In this document: positions 59,006 through 62,000 of the stretch, one piece after another | How the letters are laid out: the number at the start of each line of letters is the position of its first letter | Position numbering within the stretch: the stretch's first letter is position 1 | Assembly (NCBI RefSeq): GCF_964340395.1 | Contig: NC_135566.1 | Span: 19,281,297-19,343,296 of the forward strand | Source of the DNA: Glandiceps talaboti | Lineage: Eukaryota; Hemichordata; Enteropneusta; Spengelidae | Length of the DNA: 62,000 nt | Direction of reading: 5' to 3' | Translations under genes and position numbers: made by a program | Notes under the pieces: generated by a model | What the model was told of the DNA's origin: nothing | Database searches by the model: none | Seen by the model: the letters and a program-made list of their open reading frames with translations, nothing else

Positions 59006-59745
59006 TACCTCCTGTAAGGGTACAGGAGGTATTGAAAGGGGATGTCTGTCTGTGTTTCTGTCATATGTCCATGTGTGTGTGTGTATGTGTCTGTCTGTCT
59101 GTCTGTCTGTCTGTGTCATCATTTTCTTAAAAACGGCTGGCTCAATTACTCAATTATGCTGAAATTTGTGGCGAGACCTGATTAGTTTTTGAGCGAGATC
59201 TGGTCATGTAATTCGAGAAATTTGCATATCAATGAAATCAACTAATTAAGCAATATCTTAAGATTGCATACTTCAATTTCAATATAATTTACTACATATA
59301 TTAAACATAACAAAGTCCATACGCCCTATAAAGTTTGTTGATGTACCTTACAGTGTTAATGACTAATTTGCATAATTAGGATGTATCTTAAGAATGCATA
59401 CTTGAATTTCAATATCATCAGTACACAATGTTTATCATAACAAAGCGGGTACATCCTATAAAATTTGTTGATATAGCTTACAGTTTTAATGAAGAATTTG
59501 CATAATTAACGATTTTAGGTAACTAGACTATTTTAAAAATTCAAGCTTCAGATTCCATGCAATATTATAATGGTACATATATCAACCATAATAATACACA
59601 GGTGTCCTATGAACTTTGTTGGTACAACTTTTACCTTTAATGAGTAATTTGCATAATTAGTGATTCCCTTACGAGAGGCATTCAGTTTAAATCTGGTTGC
59701 CCTGACCATTGTGGGAGGTTTATTTTATCGGTACCTCCTGATTAG
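59006..59745 (+). repeat. repeat with (CTGT)n and internal octamer-bearing units
   Basis: Begins with the palindrome TACCTCCTGTA..TACAGGAGGTA, passes through a TG/CTGT block and then about three ~130-150-bp units, each ending TAATTTGCATAATTA (about 59367, 59495 and 59645). It closes with GGTACCTCCTGATTAGGTA. The opening is of the same kind as TACCTCCCATAAGGGGAGGT near 11875. Confidence 0.7.
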
Positions 59746-59817
59746 GTATTACGATAACCACAGATAATCCCATAGTCCTTGAGTCTGAGCATGCTCAGTT
59801 TGAATTGCAAGTTCCTA

Positions 59818-60455
59818 GACTGTGTCTAATTCAATTGAGATACTGTGTTTTGCAAAGTTGATGTCAATATTACTTTGTTTTAATGTCTTATTTTGTGTTG
59901 TTTATCACTTTCAAATCTCCTCAAACTGTCATTTCTGATTGAATTCAATTGTTATATTACAAGTCTATGCTATGGTACTAGAAATATTTCATACCTTGTA
60001 CAAGCCTTTCATGTGTTATGTGGTAGTCTCAGAAGTCACTGCTTACCAACTTATTACAGTACATTTTATGATTTGATGTCTTCACGCCAATGCTTCATAT
60101 GTTCTCTATGGAACCATGTATGAATGTTTGCTACTCTACTTTCACTGTTTGGTACGTGAAAATTTATTGAATCACTGCAAGTGTTGAATTACGTGTATAA
60201 ACACAAGACTGTATGATACGTCGTGTCATGCTGCCCTCACTGGTGAAAGGGGTCGCCCGATGTGTGAGGGCGCCCTGCCCCGTCATGACCTTCCGAAAGG
60301 TTCCCTTTCATTGGATAACATGATTGAAACCTTACAAAACGTGTCTACTGATTGGTTTGAAAACTGCCAACAATGACATGTTGATTATAGCATTGATAAA
60401 ATGAGCCTTTTGAATGAATCCACGTTGATACACTGCACAGAGATACCAGTTGAGA
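59818..60455 (+). repeat. dispersed ~640-bp duplication, copy 2
   Basis: Second copy of the sequence at 57003-57690 in the same orientation, 2.8 kb downstream and separated by the octamer-bearing repeat. Confidence 0.9.
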
Positions 60456-60479
60456 TATCACATGTACCAAGTGAACCTG

Positions 60480-60598
60480 AGCAAGTCATATTACGTGAGG
60501 TCACAAGGGTATGCGTGCGAAGACTTCACATAAACACGTCGACATAAAAGTCAACGAAAGTACTGGCGAAAACTGCATCAAAATCGCTTCATTTGACG
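60480..60598 (+). promoter_or_regulatory. candidate promoter/5' UTR exon of a gene at the right edge
   Basis: A non-repetitive, CpG-containing patch (TTACGTGAGGTCAC, CACGTCGACATAAAAGTC) ends at TTTGACG followed by a consensus donor GTGAGT (60599). The next plausible acceptor upstream of a Kozak ATG is at 61961. Inferred only from this arrangement. Confidence 0.35.
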
Positions 60599-60613
60599 GT
60601 GAGTTGTCGTTTT

Positions 60614-61250
60614 TTAGCGCAACTGAGGTTCAGTAGTGTGTGTGTGTGTGTGTGTGTGTGTAAACAACCGCTGAACCAATTGCCATATTTGATGAGTCCA
60701 TTATTTTGTGGGTGTCTAGTTAAATTGTTCAAATCAAAATAATCTTACCACCGGTTTGTGATTTGGGTCAAAAAACGTGATTTTTGGTCAAAAGACTGAA
60801 ACTCAAAAACTACTGGGCAGATTGGGCTGAAATTTGCATGAAACATTCTTCAGGGTGTTTATACTAAGAATTGTTGGTAACATGATGAGCCCATCAGTGA
60901 TATGCAAATTAGGGCTAAAATGTGTCTTTTTGGTCAAAAGTCTTTAATTCCAAAACTACTGAGCAGATTGGACTGAAATTTGATGGGGATGAATCTAAGG
61001 ATGTATAGATGAAGAAATGCACATGTGCACATAATGATCTCATCAGTGATATTGAATTAAGGTGTAAAAATGTGAATTTTGATCAAAAACATATCTCAAA
61101 AAGTACTAAGTGAATGAGTCTGAAACTTGGTGAGATGTTTCTAGAAGTGTTATTCTATATCATTGCTTTTCCTCAAAAATCTTCAACTTTGAAATTACCC
61201 AGTAAATTGAGCTTAATTTTGTTGAGAATGTGTAGATTTGTCCTCATTAA
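60614..61250 (+). repeat. second copy of the 28.6-kb dispersed repeat
   Basis: TTTTTAGCGCAACTGAGGTTCAGTAG, a TG block, then AAACAACCGCTGAACCAATTGCC and AACTACTGGGCAGATTGG units, colinear with 28614-29250. Confidence 0.85.
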
Positions 61251-61971
61251 TAGCTGACACAGTGAGAACAGTATATTGTTAATTAGCTATAATGTTTACT
61301 TTACTATTTCCTCTGGTGGTAAAGTGTGTAGCATGACCAGTTTGGTTTATGACTGGATTATGTAATATGTTGTAAGACAGCTGTTTCATCACCTACCCAT
61401 ATAAACTGAATGTAGCTTGTGTTTAAAATATTACAATAACTTAGACAACCAAGAAAGTTAAACCTGTTACATTGGTATGACTTGTTTCCAAATTGATTTT
61501 AAAAAATAAAGAAGTACAAAACCTTGTAGACACATCCCTTTAAAGTTTTGATTAGGATGTTGCTATACTTGTCTTGTACACTTCCAATGTAGGATGGTTG
61601 GATTATGGTGATGGAAATTAGGTATGAAAATTTTGGGTTTTTTTGCAACTTTTAAATCTTCAAAAAATTATACATCTATCATTGTCCTGGACATGAAGTT
61701 GTTCGACAACGCAATATTTGCACTATTTTTCTGTAACAAGTGATTTTGAATGGAAAATTTTACTTTCTGAAGACAACTTTTTGGCCATTTTTTACCATGC
61801 TGCAAAAGGATAACTCGATTTATTTCAAGTAAAGTGGTATTTTTACCTGATTGTGCATATCTTAATTACCTTGTAGCCAAGGTTTGGTGATCAAAGTCAC
61901 TCGTTTAACCAGCAGCTAGGGCTTTTATTCATGACTATTTTGTGAAATTTTAAATTTTTAGCATGCTCACC

Positions 61972-62000
61972 ATGGCGGCAGAGTTGGAACCCCACCAAAG
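61972..62000 (+). CDS. probable N-terminus of a further gene (cut by window end)
   Basis: CACCATGG is an optimal Kozak context and follows a TTTTTAG acceptor ending at 61961. The frame reads MAAELEPHQ and runs off the window. Too short to identify. Confidence 0.4.

Overview
This is eukaryotic nuclear DNA, and the gene models and repeats point to an AT-rich, intron-rich marine invertebrate. The evidence is canonical GT-AG introns, animal-specific protein families (TRIM37, Ly6/uPAR, LDLR class A plus trypsin), CR1/L2-like non-LTR retrotransposon remains, many short inverted-repeat (MITE-like) elements and long microsatellites. A hemichordate-like or other deuterostome, or a lophotrochozoan, would fit; I cannot name the species.

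Layout. 1-3.1 kb: a 5'-truncated non-LTR retrotransposon on the minus strand with a long intact endonuclease/reverse transcriptase ORF. 3.1-6.0 kb: a 606-bp tandem duplication and a MITE. 6.1-10.1 kb: a four-exon plus-strand gene for a small GPI-anchored three-finger (Ly6/uPAR) protein. 10.1-14.3 kb: microsatellites and a near-perfect foldback element. 14.3-18.3 kb: a plus-strand secreted LDLa-repeat/serine-protease-like gene that appears to end after the catalytic-His exon, with the 3' end of a dead non-LTR element in its 5' part. 20.0-20.5 kb: a small unrecognised minus-strand ORF. 21.3-54.6 kb: the dominant gene, a complete TRIM37 orthologue (RING, B-box, coiled coil, MATH, acidic/Ser-rich tail), for which I could place 23 coding exons with consistent splice phases from ATG to stop. 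54.6-62 kb: repeats, including a ~640-bp duplication and an octamer-bearing repeat. At the right edge there is a probable first coding exon of another plus-strand gene.

The most interesting observation is near the TRIM37 3' end. Two exons (51783-52021 and 52090-52226) share the same entry and exit phases, are separated by only 68 nt, and each restores the frame when used alone but not when used together. This is the signature of mutually exclusive exons that give two different Ser-rich tails. A third candidate exon (52472-52730) has exactly the phase needed to rescue inclusion of both.

The introns of TRIM37 are filled with at least five families of short inverted-repeat elements, a 51-bp (17-codon) minisatellite and a ~115-bp minisatellite. 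No prokaryotic-type system, CRISPR array, rRNA or tRNA gene was seen. All exon calls come from reading frames, splice-site sequence and remembered family resemblance; no alignment or transcript data were available.
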